This document shows, in pieces, positions 34,310-46,554 of a stretch of 64,000 bases of DNA. Made by a program: the position numbers and the translations under genes. Under the pieces are notes generated by a model, which did not search any database, was not told where the DNA came from, and saw only the letters and a program-made list of their open reading frames with translations. How positions within the stretch are numbered: position 1 is the stretch's first letter; each line of letters begins with the position of its first letter. This DNA is from Amylostereum areolatum (Eukaryota > Basidiomycota > Agaricomycetes > Russulales > Stereaceae). The stretch spans positions 62,001-126,000 of the forward strand of contig SAXG01000015.1 of NCBI GenBank assembly GCA_012932865.1, given 5' to 3'.

Positions 34310-34998
34310 CTACAACATCTCATCGACATTCCTAAATAAAAGCGTGTCGAGGTTTGAAAATAGGAGTAGGTCCAGGTTCACATATTGCGAGAGGGCTGAG
34401 AACGCTTTACCCATGTAGGCCTGAGAGGGAGGCAAGTGGGGGAAGGCCGGACGAAGGGCCCTATCGTAGGCTTGGAGCATACACGCCAGCGGTAAGACCT
34501 AAATTCGTCTCTCAGCATGCATCCCCACCACGAGAAACATGAACGCTTACCACAACATCTTTGAAGGTGCTTATTCCCCCGCGTAGAAGCAGCTTGGTGA
34601 CGATGATAAAGAAACTGATGATGGCGAACATCTTCCCGAAGAGTGAGGCGTTTTTTGTCGCCTTTGAACCCTTCCCGATCATGGGCTTGGGGGAGGAGTG
34701 TCCATCCTGTCCTGCCCCTGAGACCGCGTTGACAGAGTCCGCTGAGCTGGAACCCCGACCCAAGCCGGTAAGAGGGATGGAACTGGTGGTTGACTGAAAG
34801 CGGATCGTAAGTCCTGATACAGACCAATATATCGGATGAACGTACCATGGGGAATGAGGATTGTACTAAAGAAGAACGCGGATAGAAATCGTGAGTTGTG
34901 ACTTTATGGAAGGGACTAGCGCTTTGCTGAAGTTCGGTATGGGCGTCGTTGACGAGCTTGTTTATATATGCGCCGATGCGAGACAGAGTGCCTGCCAT
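34310..34998 (-). CDS. Relative of the NPLGG-repeat protein (family copy 3), 5' unresolved
   Basis: Exons 34551-34793 and 34310-34498 join in phase 0 over gtaagc..tttag. The first contains a hydrophobic span FAIISFFIIVTKLLLRG; the second begins VLPLACMLQAYDRALRP, clearly related to VLPLRVLLQTYEGYVRW of copy 1 and at the same intron position. A plausible upstream exon starts at ATG 34998 (MAGTLSRIGAYINKL..). The connection through a small exon near 34860 (gtcaca..tttag, then gtacgt..ttcag) is out of phase by one base, so an exon or a base is wrong. Function unknown. Confidence 0.55.
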
Positions 34999-35531
34999 GG
35001 GCCAGAAGACTTGCACCGTAATGACACTGGCTTAATGAGCGGCGGGGAAGGTCGTAATTGCATGATGGTATTTGACGTCTTTGACCGTGCATGGGAACGA
35101 CGGAGACCGAGAGAAACGTCGAAATACCAATGTCCTGTGCTTGCGAGGGATCTTGTGTCACAAAGACAGGTCGCGGTGAAGATTCTACCGAGCCACCGAG
35201 CCATCCTCGGTTCCAAAAACCATACTTGCTCGGGTCGAATTCGCCTCACAGCCATCCTTGAAAATAAAACGTGTCAACGGCGGTCAGCAGGAAAGGAGCA
35301 CCGGACTTACATTTCACCTGGACAGAGATCATAAGGCAAGCGCATTGTCAGCGCCACAGAAGGATATTGAAGGGAGAGCAGAAGTAGCCGTCGGTTGACC
35401 TAATTCGCCTAAGCACAATGAATAACGCGCAAGGGGCTGTTCGGGACAAGGCGGAACTGCATTGATTGCAATGACACGACACCATACTAATCAACTTCGG
35501 AGAGACATAAGGTGTGACAAGACACAGCAAC

Positions 35532-36200
35532 TCAGGGATTTGGCCGTCCTACATATTCATCGGGGTGAACGACATGAAGATAGCATCGCGAGCCCAGACC
35601 GACGGCGGAGAATTCGGCAACCTGAGCGTAACAGGTAAAGATCACATCTTGCTTGCCCTTCCTCTTCAGCTTCCAAGACGAGCCCTCGAGGAGGACGAAC
35701 TTCTCCTCTCCGGGCTTGATCTTCGCATGAGAGATGCCACACCTACCTTCCGCCGAGTGGAACTTCCCGCTAGGAGATGGGAGCCACCAAGCATTCGTAG
35801 GTGGGTGTCGAATTGACGGGCTCACGGGTGCTGGTATTGATGAAGTGGAGGGAATACTCGTGGGACTCGGCGAGGCCATTTCCCCAGATGCGGATGCAAA
35901 GTCTGGAAGGGGAGTGAGATGCACATCTTCCTCTCCGAGAATGGGTTTGCGCTACGTTGAATAATCAATTCAGAGGTGTGTCGTTGGATCAGGATGAAGA
36001 GCACGCACCCCGACCGGGTTGACATGGGTATCCGTGTAGTCAGACGCCTTTTTTATGAGCATTGCGCGTCCCTCCTCCAGTTGATCGTCACCGGATCCTT
36101 CACTCTGAGCCCATTCTTCAAGATCCTCCTGCCATCCACCGAGATCCCCGCCGAATTCCATACGCTCCAGCCTCCAAGGCGTGGTTGATATGTAAGTCAT
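35532..36200 (-). CDS. Unknown two-exon protein
   Basis: Exons 36009-36200 and 35532-35951 join in phase 0 over gtgcgt..cgtag (57 nt) to 203 residues. It starts MTYISTTPWRLERMEFGGD; a second ATG at 36161 is possible. The N-terminal half is acidic (WQEDLEEWAQSEGSGDDQ), followed by a Ser/Pro-rich linker. The C-terminal ~80 residues look like a compact beta domain (GRCGISHAKIKPGEEKFVLL.. VIFTCYAQVAEF). No signal peptide or TM segment is seen and no family is recognised. There is no frame break. Confidence 0.6.
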
Positions 36201-37046
36201 TCGCAGGGGTAAGATTCGGGTGACGCTTGTGGATCAAGGAGACGCTGAGTTGGCGCAAGCTTTCTTCGCCGGGCCCGCAGCGTGAGGCGTTGAGACGTCT
36301 AAGTAATAGGTTGAAGACATGGATGCAGATGCAGAGTTTCTGGGGCGGATTACATAAGTAGGGGCAACGGCATGGTAGTGGTTCGGCTAAAGCCGATAGG
36401 CGCGCCGCGCCGACCCGAAACGACGCGTGCACGTGCATGCCGTGCCACAGGCTGCCGGCGGCCCACTGCCGTCGCCCGATGCGCAGACTCCAGAGGCTCA
36501 TGCCGCCTCGTCTTTCCACTAACTTCTACATCTGCCTCGGTCACGGTGTTCCGTACCACCTGGTCCCATTGCCCTGAATCTGGGAGGAAAATCCTCAACG
36601 TTCGTACGTCTCCCTGGTGAAGAAACGGAACGGAACCTGCTAAACTTGAATACAGGGGAAATGCCAGGACATGCCCCTCGCCCTCGGCCCTCGCGGGTCT
36701 GAGACAGCGGCAGCACCGCAATGTGGCCAGGTGTGGCCACCAAGACCTCAGGGCGACGGTCGGCGACGGAGCATACTTGGGTCTCCGTCAGGTCGCTCTC
36801 CAAGCTGTCTGTGACAGAACGTGCGCCGATGTCTTCGATCTGATTGGCCGCCGAGGGCCGCCGCGCTCTCTGGGGTCCAACGTTCGAGGGGAGGCTCCTC
36901 TTTGCTGCACGCACGGTCCATTCTTGCCCGCACCATGACCGCCGTCTATATAAACCACGAAAATAGTGCGTGGTCCGGCGTGCTCGCCGCCTCCCCGCCA
37001 ACTTTCCTCTCTTGGCTCCCGCCCCGCCCGCGCCTCTCTTCCCGTC
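36201..37046. other. Promoter region of phosphate transporter 1
   Basis: GC-rich DNA without a supported gene, although the minus strand has long shadow ORFs. A CACGTG core is at 36430-36435. A run of C/T-rich sequence precedes the ATG at 37047. Confidence 0.45.
36430..36435 (+). promoter_or_regulatory. Candidate Pho4-type E-box (CACGTG)
   Basis: gCACGTGc lies about 610 bp upstream of the PHO84-like ATG at 37047. CACGTG is the core recognised by the bHLH regulator of the fungal phosphate regulon (Pho4/NUC-1). A single six-base match is weak evidence on its own. Confidence 0.35.
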
Positions 37047-39117
37047 ATGTCCTCCATCGAGAAGTATACTAGCGATCCCTCCCTCCCCAAGCTTCCCGCC
37101 TCCGCACACGACCTTGGCGACCGCAGGCGTGCAGCTCTCGCCGAGATCGACAATGCAAAATTCTCGTACGTCGATCACTTTCTTTCCTTCTTTAATCTCT
37201 CGGCTGACCAGCTATCGCAGATGGTTCCACGTTAAGGTCGTTGCCGTTGCGGGCGCAGGCTTTTTCACCGATGCGTGAGTGTCTCGTCCCAACTTTATTA
37301 CCCCTCCCTCACGCGATCGTTCAATAGCTACGATATCTTTTCCATCAACATTGCCTCGAGCATGTTGGGCTACGTGTATGGGGCAGGTCACGCCCTCAGC
37401 GCGAACCAGGATCTCGGCGTCAAGGTCGCCACCCCCATCGGAAATCTCTTCGGACAGGTCATCTTTGGTTGGCTCGCAGACGTCATTGGCCGCAAGCGCA
37501 TGTGTATGTCCAAGCCATTTCCCCCTTAACCTGCATCCTCACAACTCCCCTCAGACGGCGTCGAGCTCATGATCATCATTATCGCAACCTTCGGTCAGGC
37601 GCTCGCCGGTAGGTCTTGATCCGTTGGGTTGCCCCTCCTAGCTCAACGTCCTTCCCTCGCAGGTTCTGGTCCTGCCGTTAGCATTATTGGCGTTATAATC
37701 GTCTGGCGCTTCATCCTTGGTGTGGGCATCGGTGGTGATTACCCTCTGTCAGCCGTCATCTCCTCTGAGTTCGCTTCCACGCGCATTCGCGGTCGGATGA
37801 TGACCGCCACTTTTGCCGCTCAAGGCTGGGGCAACTTCGGTGCGCTCTCCAGCCTTCCCCCCATCTACACTTATTCTGATGCCTTTCCACCAGCTGCTGC
37901 CCTTGTCTCCCTTATCGTTGTGTCTGCCTACAAAAACCCTATCCTCAATGATAACCCTGACACTTTGGACCACGTCGACTACTGCTGGCGTCTTCTCATT
38001 GGTCTCGGATGCGTTCCGGGTGTCGTTGCCTTGTACTTCCGCCTCACAATCCCCGAGACTCCTCGCTTCACCATGGACATCGAGCGTAATGTCCTCCAGG
38101 CATCCGAAGATATCAACAATGTTCTTACCACTGGCAAGCACCAAGTCGATGAAACCGCTACTGTGCAGCGAGTGCAAGCCCCCAAGCCCACCTGGTCCGA
38201 CTTTGCTCGCCACTTCGGGCAGTGGAAACACGGTAAAGTCCTCTTCGGCGCCGCGTACTCCTGGTTTGCACTTGACGTAGGTTTATCCAAACCCCAAATC
38301 GATGTATGCGCTAACATACCCTTCAGATCGCGTTCTACGGCCTTGGACTCAACTCTTCAATCATCCTTACGACTATTGGATTTGGCGGTTCGCACGCTAC
38401 AGGCAACCGTAAGGTGTACGAGTCACTCCACAACATCAGCGTCGGCAACCTCATTCTCTCTGCGGCGGGTCTCATCCCCGGCTACTGGGTGTCCTTCCTG
38501 TTCATCGACTCGTGGGGCCGCAAGCCCATCCAGCTCATGGGTTTCACCATGCTCACCATCATTTTCATCATCATGGGCTTCGGCTACGACGCCCTCAACA
38601 AGGAACGACAACACTTCCAAGGCGTTTGTGTTCCTGTACTGTCTCGCCAACTTCTTCCAGAACTTTGGCCCGAACGTAACAACCTTCGTCGTCCCTGGAG
38701 AGGTGTTCCCGACCCGCTACAGGAGTACCGCGCACGGTATCTCGGCGGCGAGTGGCAAGCTCGGTGCCGTTGTCGCCCAGGTCGGGTTCGCGCGCCTGAA
38801 GGACATCGGCGGCAAGGGCAAGTTCGTCAAGCATATGTACGTCCTCTCTGACCGTCTGCACGGTGGAAGCATGTGTGCTGATCATCCTCCTTCTAGCTTG
38901 GAGATCTTTGCCCTGTTCATGTTGACGGGTATCTTCTCCACGTTCCTCATCCCCGAGACCAAGGGCAAGACGCTCGAGGAACTGTCGGGCGACGACGACG
39001 AGGCGTCCGGTACGTTACTTCTTTGTTATCATCGTGCAAACGCCGTGCTCACATTTCCTCCGTGCTCAAGGTGTAACTCACCGTGATGGCGCCTCCGATA
39101 TGGAGCAGAGGGCATAA
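37047..39117 (+). CDS. Inorganic phosphate:H+ symporter, PHO84-type (copy 1; one frame break)
   Basis: High-affinity phosphate transporter of the major facilitator superfamily (phosphate:H+ symporter, plasma membrane). Nine exons are read: 37047-37165, 37221-37274, 37328-37503, 37555-37608, 37663-37839, 37894-38276, 38327-38836, 38897-39009 and 39071-39117. All phases agree. Family blocks are [76 protein letters not shown] and [20 protein letters not shown]. One extra g at 38602-38603 breaks the frame between GYDALNK and NDNTSKAF, with no possible intron there. It is otherwise complete at about 540 residues. It is followed in tandem by a second copy. Confidence 0.92.
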
Positions 39118-41821
39118 AATTATCCGGCTGTGCAGCCCCGGACTCTCATCCATCCTCCCATCCATCATCGATCCTTCATGAGTTATAATAACGGGGACCG
39201 CCAGTGGGGGTGTTTACAACTGCGTACCGGCCGCACTCAGATTAGACTCTCTCCCATCCCATACTATCTTTAACACTGCTGTGCAATATGCGCATTTATC
39301 GGTCGTTTTCTGGGATGATTGCGGAGGGAAAACTCATTCTTTTAGGCCTCGAATGGAAGGCCCTACTCATGTACCAATTTATTCAATTAGAGGGCGTAGC
39401 CCGGAGTAGTCAATCCATGCTTGTACTCTAGATTTTGCCCTGGGCCTGTTGCAGTACGCAGCAGGAGCTCCAAAGCACTGGGATAACCTGAATTGGACGG
39501 GCAAAATGCGCGCAGCACTTCCATCACACGACCCGATCCGATGGACTACGATTCTACGAACTTTAGAATGATGCAAGTTGACGAAGCCTGGGATCTGGCT
39601 CGTTCCTCGTTCTCTTCAATGCAGTACCCCGCGGACTGTCAAAGTAGGTATGCGTAGCCACGTCGGATTACGTGGCTGCAACACAGTGCCTGTGTAAAGC
39701 ATCCGTGGGAGAGAAACGGGAGGTAGAGACGGTGCGCCGCGGGGCGCAACGATTGTTTTTGTGAGAGTACTCAGTTTGGAGGGCTCGCGTGGGATGCGCG
39801 AGGGGCGAGTGTTCAGGTGGCGTAGTGGGTGGGCTTGAAGGGAGGGCGTATGCAAGTGAGGTGGGCGTCGTGGTGGCGGCGGCGGCGTCGTATGTTGCGC
39901 ACCTACCTTGTTCTTCTCAGGGCACGGGTAAAGGCGCGGAAACATGGGGAAAGGTATCACCGGTGTTTAGATGGATTGCAGTATGACGCGTAGGTGGGTC
40001 CGTGTAGGCATTATGCGGGGTGGATATAAACAACACGCGTCCGTGCGGAGGGATTCCAGGGCGGAATGCGACGAAGGGGCGGGGGGAAGACGGGGGAAGA
40101 CTCTGTAATCCGTGAGCAAACACGCCGCATTCAACGGTATCATATCAAAGTTGGGGAATGCACGGGTTATCCATCCACGAAGGAGTCGGAACACTCGGAG
40201 GATGAGTATGAAACGCGACTGGTTATGGTATCTGAGTGGTGGGGGTGAGTGGAACGGTTCCGGAGTTGAATTCGAGGGAAAGATGGCCCTCATACGGTTC
40301 TAGGATGGAAGGTAATACCCCGGAAGGGTGTAATGTCAAGGCTTCCGATGGGCGTACATTGTGAGATGGGGCTGGGGGTGGTACTTAGTTGACGTAGGTG
40401 CGGGATGGCCGATGTGTTCATTGAGCCTGCGTAACACCGGGATCATACTCAGCTTGGGGAATTGTTAGAAGTAGCTGGGAAACTCTTGGAGGTCCCCGTC
40501 CTGGCACGTGCAAGATGTGTGTCGGTGGCGCAGCAACGAGGATACGGCAGTACTAAACGCACATAAAACGCAGAGCTTGCACTGATCGGGTATGTGGAGG
40601 TTGTGCGTCGGCGCCTTGCTACAGGATGCCACGATACCCAAATTGACTTACGACGTTCGTTCCTACGCATCTTCGAGCGTCCATTCGGCACAGGAACGGC
40701 CAACAGTTGGGTCCTCGGTGCCTCCGAGCGGGTTCAGAACATGGAAAACGGCTTTCCTACCGTCAATGCGGGATGGATATGGGGAAGGCCTCGTTGCTCG
40801 GCTACGATCGGACCCATCGGGCTTGGAATAGAGAACGTTCGAGGTACGATGTGAGTTGTCCAGGCCAGAAGGGCGAGGCTAAAGGCCGTCGAGAGTCCCT
40901 TAATAAACGGAAGAGGTGCTCGGAGCTGAAGGGGGTGGTCCCGCGAGACCTGAGGGTGACATGACGGGACTGCTTTTTCGCTGGCCAGTGCACGCGACAT
41001 TGGCCCGGGCGATAGAAAGAGAGAATTTTTGTCGGCATGTTTTTGGAGAGTAAATGCGGTGAAGATATCCTGCAAAGTGCAGTACTTACTACTGGCAAGT
41101 GGCAACGACCGCCCGCGTCGACGTTGGCCAAGTCGCCGGTTGGGCCTTGGCAGGACATTTCGGTGGCACGAACGTGGCGAGATCACGTGCTGAGAAAAAC
41201 CCGAAGAGGTGGCGCGCAAAAGAACGAAACAAACGAACGTGCGTCATCGCCACAGGAACTGCGCACTCGACATTCTCCCGCCGCGTCGTTCGATCTTCCG
41301 ACTTGTGGTTTTCCGACATATAGATGCTTTGACCAGTCGATCCTCCTATTCTACCTCAAGCTAATGGGGAAGCTCTCCCCGGCTAATGCTGGAAACTTCT
41401 ATGCGGGCGTTTAAGTATCTTCGCAATGCATCCGTGACGCTCAGAACCTTCTCCTAGCCAACACGAATCTACAAGCGCATCTGTACGCCGGTCTTCTTGC
41501 GCAAGCCGTCCCGCAACGTATATCTGGTATTTCGTATAGCTAATTCAATCCTCGTCCACTTATCCCTCCCTGGTACCTGAAGCCCGAGGCTCGTGCGTCC
41601 CTCCTCCTCGATTGTTCAGCCCGGCCAGCGCACATCACGATATATTCCTTCGGTCATATAAGCATGCTAAACCCCCGCCACCGCAATATTGACGCCTCCC
41701 AAATCTCCCCTTTTCGCGTACTACCGTCATCGCTGACGTCCCATATACCCATCCACATCGTGCGCCATGGGTGGCTCGGAGACGATCACGTCTACATCCA
41801 TAGGCAGCAGCTACGACATAT
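39118..41821. other. Intergenic between the two PHO84-type genes
   Basis: 2.7 kb without a supported gene. ORFs such as 39616-39960 (minus) and 40734-41219 (minus) have no motif or codon signal. CACGTG occurs at 40505-40510 and 41184-41189. A C-rich leader lies just before 41822. Confidence 0.4.
41184..41189 (+). promoter_or_regulatory. Candidate Pho4-type E-box (CACGTG)
   Basis: Lies about 635 bp upstream of the second PHO84-type ATG at 41822, similar in spacing to the site before copy 1. Suggestive of shared phosphate-starvation control, not proof. Confidence 0.35.
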
Positions 41822-43999
41822 ATGATGCCGAGCGCGGTGACACCCCTCTCGCGTCGTCAGGGTCCTTCCGTGCAGCTCAACGAACGTCGACGGTCCGCCC
41901 TTGCCAAAATTGACCGCGCTCCCTTCTCGTACGTGCGTCGCATCCTCGTCATACGGCCCATCTAACACTACTGTGCTCTCAGATGGTTCCATGTTAAAGT
42001 CTGGATGGTCACCGGCGTCGGTTTTTTCACCGACGCGTAAGTCGTTCTCATCTTCCGCGAAGCTTCCGACTCAAACATTTTAAAGATATGATGTGTTCGC
42101 CATCGGTATCGCCGCAACTATGCTAGGAAACGTTTATGGGAAGGGTGCGCACTCCGTCACTCACTCCATCCCCCGTTCTCTCAACACGCGTGAAGACGGC
42201 GTGCTCCCGCCCAGACTCGACTTTGGCCTTAAGGTCGCCACCCCCATCGGCAACCTCTTCGGCCAGATATTCTTCGGCTGGCTCGCCGATATCGTCGGTC
42301 GGAAGCGCATGTGTGCGTATTCAGTGTTTACCATGAGACGCCGTCCAACTGTTTGACGTATGGCGGTGTGCAGACGGCATCGAGCTGATGATCATAATCA
42401 CGTCTACATTCGCCCAAGCGCTTTCCGGAGGCGGACCCGCGGTCAATGTCATCGGAGCCCTCACCGCTTGGCGGTTCTTCATGGGGGTCGGGATAGGGGG
42501 CGACTACCCATTGAGCGCGGTCATCGCGTCCGAGTTCGCGTCGAACGCGCTCGCGAGGGACGGCTGATGACCGCCGTTTTCGCCTCACAGGGCTGGGGCA
42601 ACTTCGGTGCGCAGCTCTGCAGTGTCTTACGAGTGACGGCGCGACTGTTGAAGGAATGGTTTCATCTCGCTCAGCCGCAGCGCTCGTGGCGTTCGTCGTG
42701 GTCAGCGCGTACAAGGACGCGATCCTGGGCGACTCCCCGACGGACCTCGCGCACGTCGATTTTTGTTGGCGGCTGCTCATCGGGCTCGGCTGCGTCCCGG
42801 GCGTGTTCGCGCTCTACTTCCGGCTTACGATCCCCGAGACCCCGCGGTTCACGATGGACGTCGAACGCAACGTGAAGCTCGCCGTGCGCAATATCCAGGC
42901 CGTCCTGGCCGCGAACGGCGTCAGTCCTGGCGTGTGGACCGTCGATCAGGATGCAAGCGAGGAGGCGCGCGCGGACGCGCCGCGCGGGACCGTGAAGGAC
43001 TTTTTGAGGTATTTTTTGAAGTGGGAGAACGGGAAGGTCCTGTTTGGCACGGCGTATTCCTGGTTCGCGCTCGATGTACGGCGGTCTTTGTTTTCCCCCA
43101 CACTTTTTTAACCCTTTTTTCTGACCTGGCGGTGGCACAGATCGCGTTCTATGGACTCGGCCTGAACTCGTCCAAGATTCTTACCTCGAGCCTCCTCGCC
43201 GCGATTGGATTCGGAAGGCCCGTCGTTTCGGGGACCGCGGCGGGCGCGTTCGAGAATTTGCGCAACATCAGCTTGTACAGTCTGTTGATCGCGGGGTCAA
43301 GCCTTATACCTGGGTACTGGGTGTCATTCTTCCTCATCGATACGTGGGGCCGCAAAGCCATCCAGCTCATGGGGTTCTCGGTGTTGTCCGTCCTGTTCCT
43401 CGTCATGGGTGCGCAGTTTTCTTCTTCTGCATCGAGGGCAGCGGTTGACACACGTTTCTTGGTTAGGCTTTGCGTACGTCCCGCTCACGAGCTCGGACGC
43501 GGCGACGAAGGGCTTCCTCGTGCTCTACTGCCTCTCGAACTTTTTCCAGAATTTTGGACCGAACGTGACCACGTTCGTCGTCCCGGGGGAGGTGTTTCCG
43601 ACGCGTTACAGGAGCACCGCACACGGAATATCGGCCGCGAGCGGGAAGCTGGGCGCGATCGTTGCGCAAGTCATATTTTTCACGCACGGAGATTCGATCA
43701 AGATCATGTGAGCTCCTTTCATCTTGAGAATGCAAAGGGTACGAGCTGAGGATGGGACGGTGGCTTAGATTGGAGATTTTCGCGTTCGTGATGATGTCCG
43801 GGATCGCGGCGACGCTCCTCCTTCCCGAGACCATGGGCAGGTCTCTCGAGGAGCTCTCGAACGAGAGTCAGAAGGGGTTTATCCGCGGTGCGTTCATTTT
43901 GCGTCTGCCATCGTTCCCTGCTCATCGACATCAACCGTTCCGCGTCCAGCCGACCACCAGATCGAGTTGCGCAATGGGATTGTGCTGCGGAGATTGTGA
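41822..43999 (+). CDS. Inorganic phosphate:H+ symporter, PHO84-type (copy 2; one frame break)
   Basis: Tandem paralogue of the gene at 37047. Exons are 41822-41928, 41983-42036, 42086-42144, 42196-42312, 42374-42606, 42675-43075, 43141-43408, 43467-43707, 43769-43887 and a short last exon to about 43999. Compared with copy 1, introns are gained at 42145-42195 and 43409-43466, and the intron within the GQALAG region is lost. Motifs are [44 protein letters not shown] and [20 protein letters not shown]. One base appears to be missing near 42555, between EFASN and GRLMTAVF. The start could instead be the out-of-frame ATG at 41767. The last exon may end at TGA 43997-43999 or run on in another frame. 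Confidence 0.88.
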
Positions 44000-44502
44000 G
44001 CGGTGTCGCGAGTGTACTTTCCGATTTTTCCAATTCTATCTGCTTCGGGTGTAGGGATATGCATATTTTAGTCTTAGCTTATTCTGGTTATTCTGCGATT
44101 TCGTTCGGCTCGTTTGTGTATTTGTACAATGGTTTATTTGCAGTGCTGAGCAAGATGGTGATGATCTAGCGTCCGTCGTAGATTGACTTATTCCTATGTG
44201 TACCGTGCGTGTGGCTATCTCCAGTGTGTAAAAATCAATACCATCGTCGATCATTGTAGTCCGCGCACACTGATAAGTAAAATGTCAGAGGAACGATCCA
44301 CTTGGTTGCAGTGGGGATCGAGTCACCCAGCCGGAACGGCCGCCCGAGATATTCAAGCTCCGTCCGAACGCCTGGCATCGTTTCCTCTGACGCCTCGTTC
44401 GGCTACCGCACGACATCCATCAGCCCCCGGCTCTCGCCTTTTCCCCACACACTCTCGACGACCCCCGTCGGACAAGCCTCCGCTCGCTGATCCCAGCCCA
44501 AC

Positions 44503-45355
44503 ATGCCGAAGGTGCGCGATCCGTTTTCGAACGGGGTGATCTGAGGCTGACGTTTGCTCGCGCGTGGATTGGTTGCGGTTTAGAATAAGGGAAAGGTGCG
44601 TCGTTTGCTCCGCCACATGTCCTTCTTGCTGCAGTGCTCTTGCTCTGCTTTCCCTTCATTGTATTTGTTGAAGTGAGATGGGTTGGGCTGATGCACGTGT
44701 GTGTTACAGGGTGGCAAGAACCGGAGGAGAGGAAAGAACGAGAACGACGACGACAAGCGCGAGCTGGTTTTCCGTGAGGACGGGCAGGAGTATGCGCAAG
44801 TGACGAAGATGCTGGGCAACGGGCGGCTCGAGGCGATGTGCTTCGACGGGGAGAAGCGGCTAGCGCACATCCGCGGGAAGATGCGCAAGAAGGTGTGTTT
44901 CCATTTCTATTTCGTTGGATGAACCCTCGACATCGTCCTGCATAATGCATGGAGGAGGGTGTCGTTTTTTCGTTGTGGTATGTGGATCTGGATGGGCGAT
45001 GGCTGACGAGACGCCGATGGCGGTGTAGGTGTGGATCAACCAGGGCGATATCGTCCTGCTCTCCCTCCGCGAGTTCCAAGACGACAAAGCGGATGTCATT
45101 GTCAAGTATACCGCCGACGAGGCGCGAAACTGTACGTCCTTGCCGATCCCTCCCTCCATCCGATCCGATCCGTCAACCGTCCATTGTTTTTACTGTCGTT
45201 CGGGATGCTGATTGGTGGGTGTGAACCTAGTGAAAGCGTACGGCGAGCTGCCGGAGAACGCGAAAATCAACGAGACGGACACGTTCGGCGAGGAGGAGGG
45301 CGAGTGCACGTTCGAGTTCGGCGACGACGAGGAGGTCGATATCGACGACATCTAA
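44503..45355 (+). CDS. Translation initiation factor eIF1A
   Basis: eIF1A binds the 40S A site and promotes scanning and start-codon choice. Exons are 44503-44511 (only MPK), 44710-44892, 45029-45131 and 45231-45355, giving 139 residues, normal for the family. Intron phases are 0, 0 and 1. The basic N-terminal tail is [12 protein letters not shown]. The OB-fold core reads [37 protein letters not shown] and [20 protein letters not shown]. The acidic tail ends [12 protein letters not shown] and TAA. The first intron (198 nt) is long for this genome; tiny first exons are common in fungal housekeeping genes. Confidence 0.95.
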
Positions 45356-45670
45356 AGTGTATCATGCTGGTACGTACTTCTCGCCTGCGCCCCACTTTCT
45401 TGCAACTGATGCTCTTCCTTTTTCGCTTAGCTCCTTGCTTTCTCTGTGTGTATTTGTGACGACCCCCTCTGCATACATCCGTGTTCATTCTTTACGCTTC
45501 CTGTGACTATACAACTGTCGACTGCATAGATATACACTCGTTTGTGCAACAGCCATGCCATCGGTTCGCAATCTTTCCGCCACCGATTGTACACGCCAAG
45601 GCTGTAGATTCTGGGGATGAATGATAGTATAGATATTGCGTTGCCGCTTGAAGGGATGTATCGCTGCAGC

Positions 45671-46554
45671 CTACAATTTGCGCGTCTTGCGCAGGCGCAC
45701 CATAGTGATGGTCTTCATGTCCGGAACACAACCCTTCTCCTTCATCAGATACTCGACAATATCGTCCGCCTGACACTGCACGGCCGTCTTGAGCATGAGC
45801 GGCCCCACCTCGACGCGATCGGGCATCCTCCGTCGTTTTCCTCTCGCAGCCTGCCCCCCCTGCGCGGGCGGTTCGACGAGAAGCTTCACGAGCGCGAGGT
45901 CGCGGCGGCGGATGGCGGCGAGGACGGCGAGCCCATCCTTGCGCTTCGGGGCGGCGCCGTGGTCGAGGAGGAAGCGGACGAGCGGCGTGTGTCCCGCGAC
46001 GACGGCGCGCACGAGCGGGTAGCCGTCGTGCGAATTGGGATCGGGGGTCGGGAGACGCGGGTGGGAGAAGAGGTGGCGCAGGAAGGGCAGGGGCGCGTGC
46101 CGGTCCTTGAAACCGCCGGGTGGGGGGGCTCCGGCGGGGAAGAGACGGCGGGGGAGCGGGAGGGGGTCGGTGGAGGGTTCGGGACAGGAGGTGTGTCGAA
46201 GGAGGGCGTCGAGGACGGGTTGGGTGCAGATGGGGTAGCGCAGGGCGCGGGCGATGGGGCATGCGTGTGGTTTTTGTTTTGGGAGGGGGAGGCAACGGCC
46301 GAGGAGGTATTCGGCGTGGACGGTGGGCGGGGCGGATTTGAAGACGGCGTGGAGACGGCGGGAGGCGTGAGGGAGGAATTCTGAGAGGGCGTAAAAGTGG
46401 ATTTCGTAGAGGAGCTGGGGGGCAAAGACGATCAGAATAATCTTAGAGTGAATGTGATGGGAGGAGGAGAAGTAAGTACCTCGACTGGGAGCGTGTCCAG
46501 GCGGCTGGTCCGAAACGCGGTGCGCTCGACGCTGCCCCTTCTCGGGCCGTTCAT
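45671..46554 (-). CDS. F-box-like/ankyrin-repeat protein
   Basis: Exons 46480-46554 and 45671-46441 join in phase 0 over a 35-nt intron (gtactt..ctaag) to 281 residues. The N-terminus RLDTLPVE-IILIVFAPQLLYEI resembles a degenerate F-box (LPxEIL). The C-terminal half has about three ankyrin-like repeats (HDGYPLVRAVVAGHTPLVRF, LAVLAAIRRRDLALVKLL, PLMLKTAVQCQADDIVEYL). It may recruit substrates to an SCF ligase, but this is inferred only from the domain pattern. The lysine/arginine-rich end is MVRLRKTRKL. Stop TAA is at 45671-45673 on the minus strand. Confidence 0.78.

Noticed and set aside
34891..35334. 147-codon plus-strand ORF
   Set aside because: Composition is not coding-like, and minus-strand exons of another gene overlap it.
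36519..37178. 219-codon minus-strand ORF before PHO84 copy 1
   Set aside because: GC-rich promoter DNA has few stops; no conserved motif, and it overlaps the transporter start.
39616..41219. Several minus-strand ORFs between the phosphate transporters
   Set aside because: Low-complexity Pro/Thr/Arg translations and no splice-compatible partners.
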